A stretch of 64,000 nt of DNA from CAUZWH01 sp965224275 (GCA_965224275.1 CBDCYR010000009.1:62001-126000); one strand, 5' to 3'; numbered from the stretch's first letter, positions 26,755 through 34,815 are shown. Notes: generated by a model from the sequence alone, not told the origin. Numbers and translations are program-made.

Positions 26755-26937
26755 CTACTTTTTCGGCAATCGCGATCGGGCGATGTCATCTGCCGTAATA
26801 CCGCCACGTTTGACTAGATTGCGAGCAGCTATTGCTGGATCAAAGCCATGAGCTTCTACATCGGCAAGAGTTTGCCGGTAGGCCCCGATTTGGTCCTTGT
26901 CTGCTTCCCCTTCTTCGCAATCCTTCCGCCAGTTCAT
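26755..26937 (-). CDS. Small hypothetical protein (60 aa)
   Basis: MNWRKDCEEGEADKDQIGAY followed by helical residues and AARNLVKRGGITADDIARSR. It is highly charged with no recognised domain. The distance to the next upstream gene is ~40 bp, so it may belong to the integrase operon. Confidence 0.4.
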   Translation of the reverse strand: MNWRKDCEEGEADKDQIGAYRQTLADVEAHGFDPAIAARNLVKRGGITADDIARSRLPKK

Positions 26938-26979
26938 AACGGTCCGCGCTTCGATGTTGGCCGCCTTCCTATTTAAGGT

Positions 26980-27408
26980 TCAATGCCCCACCGCCCGGGC
27001 CGTTATCCTGGCAGCAACATCCTTAGCCTCCCCGGAGCGCATCCACAGCTCCATCATGGCGGCTATGACCCCTTTTTTATATTGGTCATCCAGCGGCGCG
27101 ACTCGCCTACCGCTCCCGAGATTCGCAGGCTTAAGCAAGGGCGTTGCACGCCCCTCGATTGCATCACTCATCGCAACAGCTAGAGCTCGGATGGGTTCTC
27201 GAAGATGTTCGGGCACGTCGATATCAGCTAAGTGCACCTCGACGGCCGCCAGGGCCAAGCCAGCACCCTCTTGCTTGCCTCCCGTCAAATAGGTCAGCGC
27301 AGCGAACTCCAGGGAGCTAATGAGATAGGGGAGACTTTCGGCGACCTTTTCCAGGTCGATCACAACAGCCTCTTGATCGTCGTTGTCGTGCCCGTCATCT
27401 TCGGTCAC
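26980..27408 (-). CDS. Hypothetical protein coupled to the integrase
   Basis: A 142-aa acidic protein (MTEDDGHDNDDQEAVVIDLE) with a helical middle (ESLPYLISSLEFAALTYLTG) and SGRRVAPLDDQYKKGVIAAM near the C-terminus. Its start overlaps the integrase stop by 4 bases. I know no family for it. Co-translation with the integrase suggests a role in the element's own life cycle. Confidence 0.5.
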   Translation of the reverse strand: MTEDDGHDNDDQEAVVIDLEKVAESLPYLISSLEFAALTYLTGGKQEGAGLALAAVEVHLADIDVPEHLREPIRALAVAMSDAIEGRATPLLKPANLGSGRRVAPLDDQYKKGVIAAMMELWMRSGEAKDVAARITARAVGH

Positions 27409-28703
27409 GAATCACCCACCTGTTTACCAGCAACGGCCATAACCCGTTTGCCGTGCTCTTCCATCACGTCACGAACGCTGTCTTGCGAAAGGCGCGCATA
27501 AATCAGTGTCGTTGAAACACTGCGGTGCCGGAGCGCTTCCTTGACCTTGTTCAGGTCAACATCGGCGCCACTTAGCCAAGATCCAACGGTTCGGCGCAGG
27601 TCGTGTAGTCGCACATCAACCAGACCGGCGGGTAACTCGATATCCTGCTTCTGAGCGGCCTCTACGATTTCGTCGTAGGTAGGATCGCGGCCTGAGGCGT
27701 TTCGCAGATTCGCGATGGTGCCGTAGGCGGGACAATTCTTATCATCGGACCAAGCGGCCACGGTCGCAGCCTTGCGAACAGCACGCCACCGTTTGTCAAT
27801 ATTAACGATAGGTTTTGTGGGTTTTGATCCCGGCAAGATATAGGGGTTTTTCACCATAGCCGGCGTTGCTTCGAGTATGGCGATCGCCGGACTGCTGAGT
27901 GGCACAGATTGTTCTTCTCCGGCCTTGGTGTCGGGTAATCGCAAACGCTTAGCGGTCCAGTCGATATCCTCTCGTTTTGCGTTCAAGAGCTCCGTTTTTC
28001 GAAGACCCACCAACATGTACAACCACAGGGCCGATCGCACGTAGATGTTGGACTGATCGTCGATCGCAGCCGCGAGGTATGGGAACTCTTCGGGGGTAAC
28101 CCATCGTTTGCGTTGATGCTCGGGGAACTTGCGGATGCCCTCCGCTGGGTTCTCGCCGTTAAAGTCGATACTTGGCCATAGCCTGGCTTGTTTGAACACC
28201 ACACGCAGTAGATCCAGAGTTCGGTTCGCCTCGTAGGGCCGCGTTTCACCAATCGCATGGTGGAGGGCCTCCACATCCTCGCGCGAGATCGCCGAGACCT
28301 TTCTCCGGCGCCAGGAGTTCGGAATGTGACGCTTTAAGCGTCCCTCGTCAGTCTCCCAAGTCTTTTTGTGGATCTTTGCGTAGTCCTCGATGAATTGGTC
28401 GGACAACTCTCCGAACGTCTTAGCCGCGTCAACGCGTTTCTTCTCTTCAAGGGGGTCGGCACCCTCCCGAACCTGAATTCGTACCTTGCCGGCCCTCTCG
28501 CGGGCTTCGTCCAGCGTGTAATCAGCACCAACCCGCCCAAGCACCATGAGACGCTTTCGTCCCTGTTGCCGATAAGACAAGACGAACGCCTTCTTGCCGG
28601 TTGGATAAACGCGAACGCCAAAACCAGGCACAGCATCGTCCCAACGGACGTCCCATCCGCCGCGATACGTGAAGCTGTCGATTGAGCGCTTAGTGAGTTT
28701 CAA
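27405..28703 (-). CDS. P4-type tyrosine integrase
   Basis: A 432-aa protein with the DUF4102-like arm-binding domain (GGWDVRWDDAVPGFGVRVYP, TGKKAFVLSYRQQGRKRLM), an SAM-like core-binding domain (residues ~95-195) and a catalytic domain. The active-site residues are in YMLVGLRKTELLNAKREDID (Arg), DTKAGEEQSVPLSSPA (Lys strand), VRLHDLRRTVGSWLSGAD (HxxR) and ALRHRSVSTTLIYARLSQ (His, Tyr nucleophile). It begins ~140 bp from the 3' half of a tRNA-Ala gene, as expected for an integrase beside its attachment site. It appears intact. Confidence 0.9.
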   Translation of the reverse strand: MKLTKRSIDSFTYRGGWDVRWDDAVPGFGVRVYPTGKKAFVLSYRQQGRKRLMVLGRVGADYTLDEARERAGKVRIQVREGADPLEEKKRVDAAKTFGELSDQFIEDYAKIHKKTWETDEGRLKRHIPNSWRRRKVSAISREDVEALHHAIGETRPYEANRTLDLLRVVFKQARLWPSIDFNGENPAEGIRKFPEHQRKRWVTPEEFPYLAAAIDDQSNIYVRSALWLYMLVGLRKTELLNAKREDIDWTAKRLRLPDTKAGEEQSVPLSSPAIAILEATPAMVKNPYILPGSKPTKPIVNIDKRWRAVRKAATVAAWSDDKNCPAYGTIANLRNASGRDPTYDEIVEAAQKQDIELPAGLVDVRLHDLRRTVGSWLSGADVDLNKVKEALRHRSVSTTLIYARLSQDSVRDVMEEHGKRVMAVAGKQVGDS

Positions 28704-28842
28704 AGCCGAGTGACCAATAAGTGACCACGCGGCATAGTACTACGACGTATGAGTGTGGTAAACGGTTCGTCCCAGAAGCCTTGAAATCAGCCGTATTGTC
28801 CGGGTTATCGCAAAACTAGGGGTAAGCCGTTCGCGTGCGGCC

Positions 28843-28892
28843 ATTTGAATGGCATTCAAGAGGTCGGGGTTCGATTCCCCCTGGCTCCACCA
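28843..28892 (+). tRNA. tRNA-Ala(GGC) 3' half, attR of the integrated element
   Basis: The anticodon arm TTTGA-ATGGCAT-TCAAG (anticodon GGC) is followed by variable loop AGGTC, T-arm GGGG-TTCGATT-CCCCC and acceptor 3' strand TGGCTCC-A-CCA. No D-arm or 5' acceptor strand lies upstream: the sequence to the left is element DNA. The tRNA is therefore a 3' fragment left at the right junction by integrase-mediated insertion. The T-stem appears one base short on its 5' side. The matching full tRNA (attL) is not in the window. Confidence 0.75.
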
Positions 28893-28899
28893 GATTTTC

Positions 28900-28936
28900 G
28901 GGGGTTTGGCTCAGGCCAAGCCCCCGGTTTCTTTTC
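28900..28936 (+). terminator. Rho-independent terminator of tRNA-Ala
   Basis: GGGGGTTTGGC (28900-28910), loop TCAG and GCCAAGCCCCC form an 11-bp stem, followed by GGTTTCTTTT. This is the original terminator of the tRNA gene and marks the first chromosomal sequence right of the element. Confidence 0.8.
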
Positions 28937-28978
28937 AAGTCACCCTGGCCAAATAATGCAAGCCACATCAGGAGCCGG

Positions 28979-29347
28979 TTACGGATCATCGATTGTGAGT
29001 TCGATGATAAGCCCGGTCGTTGCCCAGTTGGTCAGGGGTTGATCGGGTTGCCAGTTTTGGTAGCGGCCAGCGAGGCGTTCTCTCACCGGATGCTGGCGCG
29101 AACGATCTGGTCTCGCGGTGGCGCGCCAGCGCTGTGAGCCGATCTCGATATCGACCGTTGGATCGGCAAGCAGGTTTTTGACCCAATCCGATCGGTTGTC
29201 GCCGCCGGATATCAGATAGATCCGCTGGTTGTGCACCGTGAACCAGATTTCTATCCGATGCGGTTTGCCGGTCTTCCTGCCCGAGGTCGTGAGGTACAAG
29301 TACTGATGCTGTTCGAGCTCTGCGGTGATCTGAGGGCGGTTCGACAT
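28979..29347 (-). CDS. Deazaflavin-dependent nitroreductase-like protein
   Basis: The start chosen is MSNRPQITAELEQHQYLYLT at 29347 (122 aa); the frame extends to 29413 without a better site. TTSGRKTGKPHRIEIWFTVH, RIYLISGGDNRSDWVKNLLA and a split-barrel pattern fit the DUF385/F420-binding nitroreductase family. These bind F420 or flavin at a split-barrel fold. In an alphaproteobacterium the cofactor is uncertain. It converges with nothing and lies right next to the tRNA attachment site. Confidence 0.7.
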   Translation of the reverse strand: MSNRPQITAELEQHQYLYLTTSGRKTGKPHRIEIWFTVHNQRIYLISGGDNRSDWVKNLLADPTVDIEIGSQRWRATARPDRSRQHPVRERLAGRYQNWQPDQPLTNWATTGLIIELTIDDP

Positions 29348-29480
29348 CTGGTTTGTTCGGCGCGCTCCGGACGTTGTGCTGCCTATTCCATACTCAGGAA
29401 AAGGCCGCGACAACCTCGAATCTTGGCGACGTTACAGCAGCCCAACTTCCTCGCGATCAGCGGTAACAGGACGCATCCTG

Positions 29481-30095
29481 TCAGGACTGGTCTAGCGTGC
29501 AGTGTTCTCGTGCGAACAACCGGCTTAGGTACCCCTGGAGATTCGTAAATCCCTCGAGATAGCCAAACTTTCGCCCGCCGTTGACGGTGTAGCCGGCAAT
29601 AATATCGGCGACGCTGAATTGATCATCGACGAGGTAGTCGGCTGCCCCTAGGGCGGCGTCCATGGCGGCGGCACCACGTTTGAACATTGCCTCGTTCTGT
29701 TCAAGACATGCGGTATTGCGCCGCTCTTCGGGCAGAATGAAGGTGTTGAGCTGGTTGGGCCAGAGCCAGGCTTCCATCTCGGTCAGCGTGAACGAGGTCC
29801 ACTGGTCATGCAGGGTTCGGGCCCAAGTGCCGGGCATTGCCACGAGGTTTTTCGCAGGTACGAGATCGGCGATCGCGGTCGAGATCGCCACCGACTCGAA
29901 CAGCGGCTTGCCATCGATCTCGGCGGCTGGGAGTTTGCCGAGCGGTTGAATTTTTTTGACCTCGTCGCTGCCAATTCCCTGCGGGCCGTTGTTGATCGAC
30001 TCATAGTCGAGTCCGGCTTCGAGCAGCGTCCATCGGCATCGAGCCGAGCGGGTGGGTTCAAATTCATACAGTTTGATCGTTGCCATCGTCGCCAT
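29481..30095 (-). CDS. Glutathione S-transferase family protein
   Basis: A 204-aa protein with an N-terminal thioredoxin-like domain (KLYEFEPTRSARCRWTLLEA, PLGKLPAAEIDG, LFESVAISTAIADL) and a C-terminal helical domain (DYLVDDQFSVADIIAGYTVN with the conserved N-capping Asp). The Ser/Arg segment after the first strand (TRSARC) is where the catalytic Ser/Cys sits. It conjugates or reduces substrates with glutathione in the cytoplasm. M4 is an alternative start. It lies divergent from the flagellin gene. Confidence 0.8.
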   Translation of the reverse strand: MATMATIKLYEFEPTRSARCRWTLLEAGLDYESINNGPQGIGSDEVKKIQPLGKLPAAEIDGKPLFESVAISTAIADLVPAKNLVAMPGTWARTLHDQWTSFTLTEMEAWLWPNQLNTFILPEERRNTACLEQNEAMFKRGAAAMDAALGAADYLVDDQFSVADIIAGYTVNGGRKFGYLEGFTNLQGYLSRLFAREHCTLDQS

Positions 30096-30279
30096 CCTCC
30101 TCTGCGTGTCGGCTCATGTCGCGGTCGAACGAGAGTTAGCACTCTCTACTTCTAAGACGATCGAGGGGTCCGAGAATCGACCGGCGTCGCGGTAAGGATT
30201 TGTTAATTGGTTAGTGGAAGGATGCGAATGCGCCGTGCCGGGCGAGTGACTTAAATGGTCGCACCAAAGGAGAACTATC

Positions 30280-31095
30280 GTGACCTTTTCAATTAATACG
30301 AACCCCGGCGCTTTTGTCGCGCTTCAGCAACTCAACAAAACCACCAGCCAGCTCGAGGTCACCCAACTCCGGATCACCACCGGCTTGCGGGTCAACGGCC
30401 CTAAGGATGATGCCTCCAACTTCGCAATCGCGACGCGCCTGCGAGGCGATATCAAGGGTATCGAATCGGTCAAGATCGCCCTCGCTACCGGCGATTCGAT
30501 CGTCAATGTCGCCATTTCAGCCGGTAAGTCGATCGCCGACTTGTTGACGGACATGAAAGCGAAAGTCGTTCAGGCCAACCAGGCCGGCCTGGACTCGGCT
30601 TCACGCACGGCCCTGAACAACGACTTCACGTCGCTGCGTGAGCAGTTAACGACGATCGTCGTGTCCGCCGAGTTCAACAACACGAACTTGATCACGTCGG
30701 CAGCCACCAACCTCACCGTTTTGAGCACGGTCGACGGCAGCACGATCACCGTCAGCGCTCAGGCTATGGATACCAACTCGCTCGGCATTAGTACCGCCGT
30801 TCTCAACACCAGCGCGGGCGCTTCGAATGCGCTGACTCAGATCAATACCGCGATCAACCTGGTCGCCGATAAATTGGCCTCGCTTGGTTCGTCGGCAAAG
30901 CGGATCGAGGTCCAATCCGAATTCACCCAGCAGCTTATTGATATCCTCAAAGAGGGTCTCGGTAATCTGGTTGATGCAGATCTCGCCGAGGAGAGCGCTA
31001 AGCTCCAGGCCCTTCAGATCAAACAACAGCTCGGTGTGCAGGCACTGGCAATCGCCAACGCCGGCCCGCAGAGTATCTTGGCACTATTCCAGTAG
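30280..31095 (+). CDS. Flagellin
   Basis: A 271-aa protein starting at a GTG, with AAAGGAGAA 6 bases upstream. The N-terminal D0/D1 domain (FSINTNPGAFVALQQLNKTT, LRITTGLRVNGPKDDASNFA, IATRLRGDIKGIES) and C-terminal D1/D0 (SAKRIEVQSEFTQQLIDILK, ADLAEESAKLQALQIKQQLG, VQALAIANAGPQSILALFQ) are both present. The variable centre is only ~80 residues, so the filament surface domain is small. It polymerises into the flagellar filament after export. No other flagellar gene is nearby. A strong terminator follows. Confidence 0.9.
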   Translation: MTFSINTNPGAFVALQQLNKTTSQLEVTQLRITTGLRVNGPKDDASNFAIATRLRGDIKGIESVKIALATGDSIVNVAISAGKSIADLLTDMKAKVVQANQAGLDSASRTALNNDFTSLREQLTTIVVSAEFNNTNLITSAATNLTVLSTVDGSTITVSAQAMDTNSLGISTAVLNTSAGASNALTQINTAINLVADKLASLGSSAKRIEVQSEFTQQLIDILKEGLGNLVDADLAEESAKLQALQIKQQLGVQALAIANAGPQSILALFQ

Positions 31096-31131
31096 AGGTC
31101 GGGTCCGCGGTTCCAGCCAGCGATTCCGATT

Positions 31132-31165
31132 AAGCCCCTTTGGCGTGAGCCGACGGGGCTTTTCT
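31132..31165 (+). terminator. Flagellin terminator
   Basis: AAGCCCC (31132-31138) pairs with GGGGCTT (31155-31161), with an inner TTGGC/GCCGA stem, and is followed by TTTCT. It sits 36 bp after the flagellin stop. Confidence 0.8.
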
Positions 31166-31220
31166 ATGCCCGGAATCTCTTTTCTATGCTCGGAATCTCT
31201 TTTCTATGCGCGGAATCTCT
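31161..31220 (+). repeat. Three tandem 20-bp repeats
   Basis: TTTCTATGCNCGGAATCTCT occurs three times head to tail (31161-31180, 31181-31200, 31201-31220), differing at one position (C, T, G). The first unit begins inside the terminator's T-tract. Confidence 0.9.
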
Positions 31221-31319
31221 TGGGACCAGCGGCGCGTCGATCCGCCCGGCTTTATCGGAGATCTCGCTTGGCCTATTTTGGGTAGGCTTCGAATTATTCG
31301 GGCAGGCCACGGGTGGATT

Positions 31320-31538
31320 ATGAAGTTCAAGATCGAATACTGCGTCGTTTGAAACTACGAACCGCGCGCTCTCCGTGCGAGAGACAGGCTGCTCGGTAAA
31401 TCGGCTGACGAGGTCGAACTCATCAAAGGCGCGAATGGCGTTTTCGAAGTTTTCGCCGATGGCCAGTTGGTGTTTTCAAAAAAGGAACTCGGTCGATTTC
31501 CGACCGATGAGGAAATCGACGCGCTCATTGTCGCGTAG
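31320..31538 (+). CDS. SelW/Rdx-family selenoprotein (in-frame TGA = Sec)
   Basis: ATG at 31320 opens a frame MKFKIEYCVV-TGA-NYEPRA that continues through the TGA at 31350-31352 (codon 11) to a TAG at 31536. The motif is CxxU at the redox site. Downstream residues LRARDRLLGKSADEVELIKG, GANGVFEVFADGQLVFSKKE and LGRFPTDEEIDALIVA match the Rdx (SelW/SelT/SelH) thioredoxin-like family, including the GxFEVxxxGxLVFSK and FP signatures. Length (72 aa) is typical. A 5-bp hairpin with a GU-containing loop starts 16 bases after the TGA, where bacterial SECIS elements lie. The alternative, a Cys-to-stop pseudogene, is less likely because the rest is intact. Standard gene finders would miss it. Confidence 0.8.
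31353..31388 (+). promoter_or_regulatory. Candidate bacterial SECIS element
   Basis: Directly after the Sec TGA, CTCTC (31369-31373) and GAGAG (31379-31383) form a stem closed by loop CGTGC. The apical loop carries GU about 23-24 bases after the TGA, as in the E. coli fdhF SECIS. A lower CC/GG pairing (31362-31363 with 31387-31388) may extend it. Confidence 0.5.
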
Positions 31539-31699
31539 CGCGACCACTCGAAGCGCCAGGCCAATCAGGTCGACGCTCCAATCCGAGGTGTGGGCCCGCC
31601 GAGCGTGTGATGCCGGTCACTGACATCAGCACCCCTACCAACGTATGACAGGCGTAACGTCGCGGTCGCGACAATAAACCGCCCAAAGGACGGGGGAAT

Positions 31700-31912
31700 A
31701 TGGACGACATCGATGGCCTCAGCGGTGCCGCCTTCTTAATCGCTCGATTTGGTCCGCAAGCACCGGTGCGGGCCGCCCTATTCCGCGCACGGTTGATCGC
31801 AGACGGCGACGCCGATGGTGCCGACCAGCTGCAACGCGTCCAGAATGTTATCGATCAACTGATCGCGCGAGCCGTCGCCCGCCCGCCCGAACCCGCGGTC
31901 GCCCGAGTCTAG
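31700..31912 (+). CDS. Small conserved-looking protein (70 aa)
   Basis: MDDIDGLSGAAFLIARFGPQ then LFRARLIADGDADGADQLQR and VIDQLIARAVARPPEPAVAR. AAAGGACGGGGGA precedes the ATG at good distance. It is helical and acidic at the start; no domain recognised. Composition and start support a real gene, but function is unknown. Confidence 0.5.
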   Translation: MDDIDGLSGAAFLIARFGPQAPVRAALFRARLIADGDADGADQLQRVQNVIDQLIARAVARPPEPAVARV

Positions 31913-31979
31913 CGACCAGTCTGATGCTCGCGTTAATTCGCGCGCTTAAGTCTTGGCGGGGCAGCGGCGCGCCGGTCGC

Positions 31980-32927
31980 CTAATTTCGATGTCGCAGTGC
32001 TCCACTTAAATAGATTCCGACGAAAATCAGGGCGATACCAATCACGTGATAGAGGCGTAAGCGTTCGCCGAGCAGAGTAATCGCCAGCCCAGTCGTGATT
32101 ACGGGCATCAAGTTGAACATCATGCCGGAGCGGGCCGAGCCAATGTGAGCGATGCCCACATTGAGGCAGACGAGCGCCAAGATCGACGCAAAGACGCTGA
32201 AATAGGCGATCGCGGCGACCGTGTCCAAAGTGAGCGGTGTCGACGCCGCACCGAGCAGGTATTCGGCACCGTAAAGCATCGCGAGAAAGGGTAAGGCGGT
32301 TAGCGTCAATGCCATGAACGCAACGAACGGATTGATCTCGGTGGTCAGGCGATTGACCAAGATGTTGTAGTAGGACCAGCATACAAACGCGAACTGCAGC
32401 CACAGATCGCCCGGCACGAACGCCAGCGCTAACAGCCGGTTGAAGTCGCCGCGCATGAGAATGGCCAGCACACCAAACGTCGCCACAATCAATCCGATGA
32501 CCTGTCGGCGAGATACACTTTCGCCGGCCAGTAACCAGGCAAACGCAATCGTCAACGCCGGCATTGTCGAGTTGATAAAACCCGCGTTAAGTGCGGTTGC
32601 GGTCTGCAGTCCGACGTAAAGCGCGGATTGGCCAAGTACCACCTGCAGCAGTGCCAGAACGAGAAACAATTTCCAGTTCCGGCGCAGTAGCGGCCACTGG
32701 CGGATAAACGGCCGCGCCACAAACGGCGCAAGCACGATCGCGGCACCCATGCTGCGCCAAAACACCAACGCCATCGGCGAGATGTCGTTATGAACGGCGC
32801 GGGCGACGACGTGATTCCCGGCGTAGAAACCAACCGTTAGGATCACCAGGAAATACGGAGCCCAGGCATGTTGACCGATGAAGCCGCCGCGGCCAGCGGG
32901 CTCGCGCGGCTGGGAACGGTCGGTCAC
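31980..32927 (-). CDS. EamA/DMT-family transporter (copy 4 of 4)
   Basis: A 315-aa membrane protein with about ten transmembrane helices in two EamA repeats (N-half with PMALVFWRSMGAAIVLAPFV, C-half with ARSGMMFNLMPVITTGLAIT and LLGERLRLYHVIGIALIFVG). The conserved Pro-Val-hydrophobic stretch plus GE in the last repeat is the DMT signature. Such carriers export metabolites or amino acids; the substrate cannot be read from sequence. Its ATG overlaps the stop of the next paralogue by 4 bases. It is the most distal of a four-gene tandem set. Confidence 0.85.
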   Translation of the reverse strand: MTDRSQPREPAGRGGFIGQHAWAPYFLVILTVGFYAGNHVVARAVHNDISPMALVFWRSMGAAIVLAPFVARPFIRQWPLLRRNWKLFLVLALLQVVLGQSALYVGLQTATALNAGFINSTMPALTIAFAWLLAGESVSRRQVIGLIVATFGVLAILMRGDFNRLLALAFVPGDLWLQFAFVCWSYYNILVNRLTTEINPFVAFMALTLTALPFLAMLYGAEYLLGAASTPLTLDTVAAIAYFSVFASILALVCLNVGIAHIGSARSGMMFNLMPVITTGLAITLLGERLRLYHVIGIALIFVGIYLSGALRHRN

Positions 32928-33865
32928 GGGCGATCCTTCGAAGCAACCCGGTGGGGCCGATTGGTCAGGAATACGCCGGCGCAGACCAGCACCAGGCCGA
33001 TCAGATGATAAGCCTCCAGCGTTTCATCCAGAACGACGACAGCGAGCAGCGCGGTGAAGATCGGAATGAGGTAATTGTAGGCGCCGGATCGACCAGGGCC
33101 CAAACGGCGGATGCCGATGTTGAAGAAGATCAACGCCAGGATCGACCCGAAAATTGCCAGATAGAGAACCGTGAACACGGTTGGCACGTTGAAGGCGGTG
33201 TAGCTGTTCCAAATTAGAATCTCTGCGGCGTAGCAAGGGGCGAGCGCGACGATCGCGGCCAGCGTCGTCGTTTCGAACAGGACCATGGGGCGCAATTCGT
33301 GCGGCGCCCATTTGATCAGAATAAAGAAGCCTGCCCAACTCAGCACACCAAGCTGCACCAGCAGATCGCCGGTGACGAAATCCAGTCGCAGTAGCGCCGC
33401 CAGATCGTTGCGCACGATCACCACGAGCGCGCCACACAATGCGACCGCCAGTCCAACGATTTGGGTCATGCGTGTGGGATCGCGGAGGAAAACCCAGGCC
33501 AGCAGGAAGATCAGCGCCGGTTGGGTGGCGGTAATCAGTCCGCCATTGATTGCGGTCGTTGAATGAAGACCGAGGAAAAAGGGGATCTGGCCCAACACAG
33601 ATTGCGAAACGCCGATCAAGAGCATCAATTTCCAATGCCGCAGAGCCAGCGGTAGATGGACCATGAAATCGCGGTAGACGAACGGCAGGAGCAGGATAAA
33701 AGCGGCAACGGCTCGCCAAAACGCCATCCCGGCGGGGGGTACCTCGGCGTGGTAGACCCGACCAAAAATCACCGAGATCGCGAGGAACACAATCGCCAGC
33801 GTCATCAGCAAGTGGACGTGCCACTCGGGACCGGTGGCGGCCGGTGAGCCTTGTGAGGCGTTCAT
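32924..33865 (-). CDS. EamA/DMT-family transporter (copy 3 of 4)
   Basis: A 313-aa paralogue with the same two-repeat fold: PPAGMAFWRAVAAFILLLPF, GLHSTTAINGGLITATQPAL and GRSGAYNYLIPIFTALLAVV with VLDETLEAYHLIGLVLVCAG. The second repeat has DE in place of the common GE. It overlaps both neighbours by 4 bases, implying one transcript and translational coupling. The substrate is unknown. Confidence 0.85.
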   Translation of the reverse strand: MNASQGSPAATGPEWHVHLLMTLAIVFLAISVIFGRVYHAEVPPAGMAFWRAVAAFILLLPFVYRDFMVHLPLALRHWKLMLLIGVSQSVLGQIPFFLGLHSTTAINGGLITATQPALIFLLAWVFLRDPTRMTQIVGLAVALCGALVVIVRNDLAALLRLDFVTGDLLVQLGVLSWAGFFILIKWAPHELRPMVLFETTTLAAIVALAPCYAAEILIWNSYTAFNVPTVFTVLYLAIFGSILALIFFNIGIRRLGPGRSGAYNYLIPIFTALLAVVVLDETLEAYHLIGLVLVCAGVFLTNRPHRVASKDRP

Positions 33866-34797
33866 ATGCGCCCCTTGTGGCTGGCGAGAAACACCCCCAG
33901 GGTGACAACCGCGAGGCCGAAGAAGTGGTATGGCTGAGGCGCTTCGCCGAGAACGAGAATAGCCAAGAAAGCAGTGAAAACCGGAAGCATATAGAGGTAG
34001 ACCCCGACCCGGGCGGGGCCCATCTTCGAAATCGCCGTGTTTAGGAAAACGATCCCAAGGATCGACGCGAAGATCGCGAAATACAGAACCGTCGCTACCG
34101 TGGGTGGGTCAAATCTCATGTGCTGATCGAACCATAGCAATTCAATTGCATAAAGCGGGGGTATCACCAGCGCTGTTATCGCGACAATCCCAAAGAACGT
34201 GACGAACGGATCGAGGTCGCGCGACAGGCGCGGGATCGTGACGTTGTAGAGAGCGAAGCTGACCATCGCCAACTCAACGAGAATATCACCCGGCGCGAAC
34301 GACAAACCCACGAGCACGTCGATGTCACCGCGCGCGACGATTGCCAAGGCGCCCAGGGCCGCGATTGTCAGGCCAACAAATTGGCGCGAGCGAATGGTTT
34401 CACCGATCAATAGCCATGCGGCGACGACGGTCAACGCCGGCTGGGTCGCCATCAGCACACCGGCGTTGAGCGCGGTCGTGGATTTCAATGCCGATAGCAA
34501 AAGCATATGACCGGTCACTGCCTGGAGCGCGCCGAGCATCAGCAAAATGCGCCAATTGCGCCACAGCAGCGGCCACTGACGGCGAATACGCGGCGCGAAC
34601 AACAGGCCCAGTATTGTGACCGCGACCAAGGTGCGCCAGAACACCAATCCGATCGTTGGGATATCAGCGCTGACGGCGCGGCCGAGAACGATATATCCGG
34701 ACACCATCAACATGCTGAGCAGCAAGAGAACCGCCGGTGGGGCGAGTCCCAGCGAGCTGCCTGGGTTCACGCGGTCGGGCTGGCGGCTAGGTCCCAT
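33862..34797 (-). CDS. EamA/DMT-family transporter (copy 2 of 4)
   Basis: A 311-aa paralogue: TIGLVFWRTLVAVTILGLLF, LKSTTALNAGVLMATQPALT and ARVGVYLYMLPVFTAFLAIL with VLGEAPQPYHFFGLAVVTLG. About ten membrane helices. It lies 18 bp downstream of copy 1 and overlaps copy 3. The shared STTA-NAG-AT(T)QPALT motif across copies 1-3 shows these three are closer to each other than to copy 4. Confidence 0.85.
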   Translation of the reverse strand: MGPSRQPDRVNPGSSLGLAPPAVLLLLSMLMVSGYIVLGRAVSADIPTIGLVFWRTLVAVTILGLLFAPRIRRQWPLLWRNWRILLMLGALQAVTGHMLLLSALKSTTALNAGVLMATQPALTVVAAWLLIGETIRSRQFVGLTIAALGALAIVARGDIDVLVGLSFAPGDILVELAMVSFALYNVTIPRLSRDLDPFVTFFGIVAITALVIPPLYAIELLWFDQHMRFDPPTVATVLYFAIFASILGIVFLNTAISKMGPARVGVYLYMLPVFTAFLAILVLGEAPQPYHFFGLAVVTLGVFLASHKGRI

Positions 34798-34815
34798 CAG
34801 CGGGCGGTTCTGCGG

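Noticed and set aside
28801..28892. Complete tRNA or permuted tmRNA gene
   Set aside because: There is no D-arm or 5' acceptor strand; the anticodon arm identifies tRNA-Ala(GGC) and a normal terminator follows, so it is a 3' fragment.
30128..30142. CIRCE-like heat-shock operator (TTAGCACTC) upstream of the GST gene
   Set aside because: Only one half-site is present; the inverted GAGTGCTAA half is missing.
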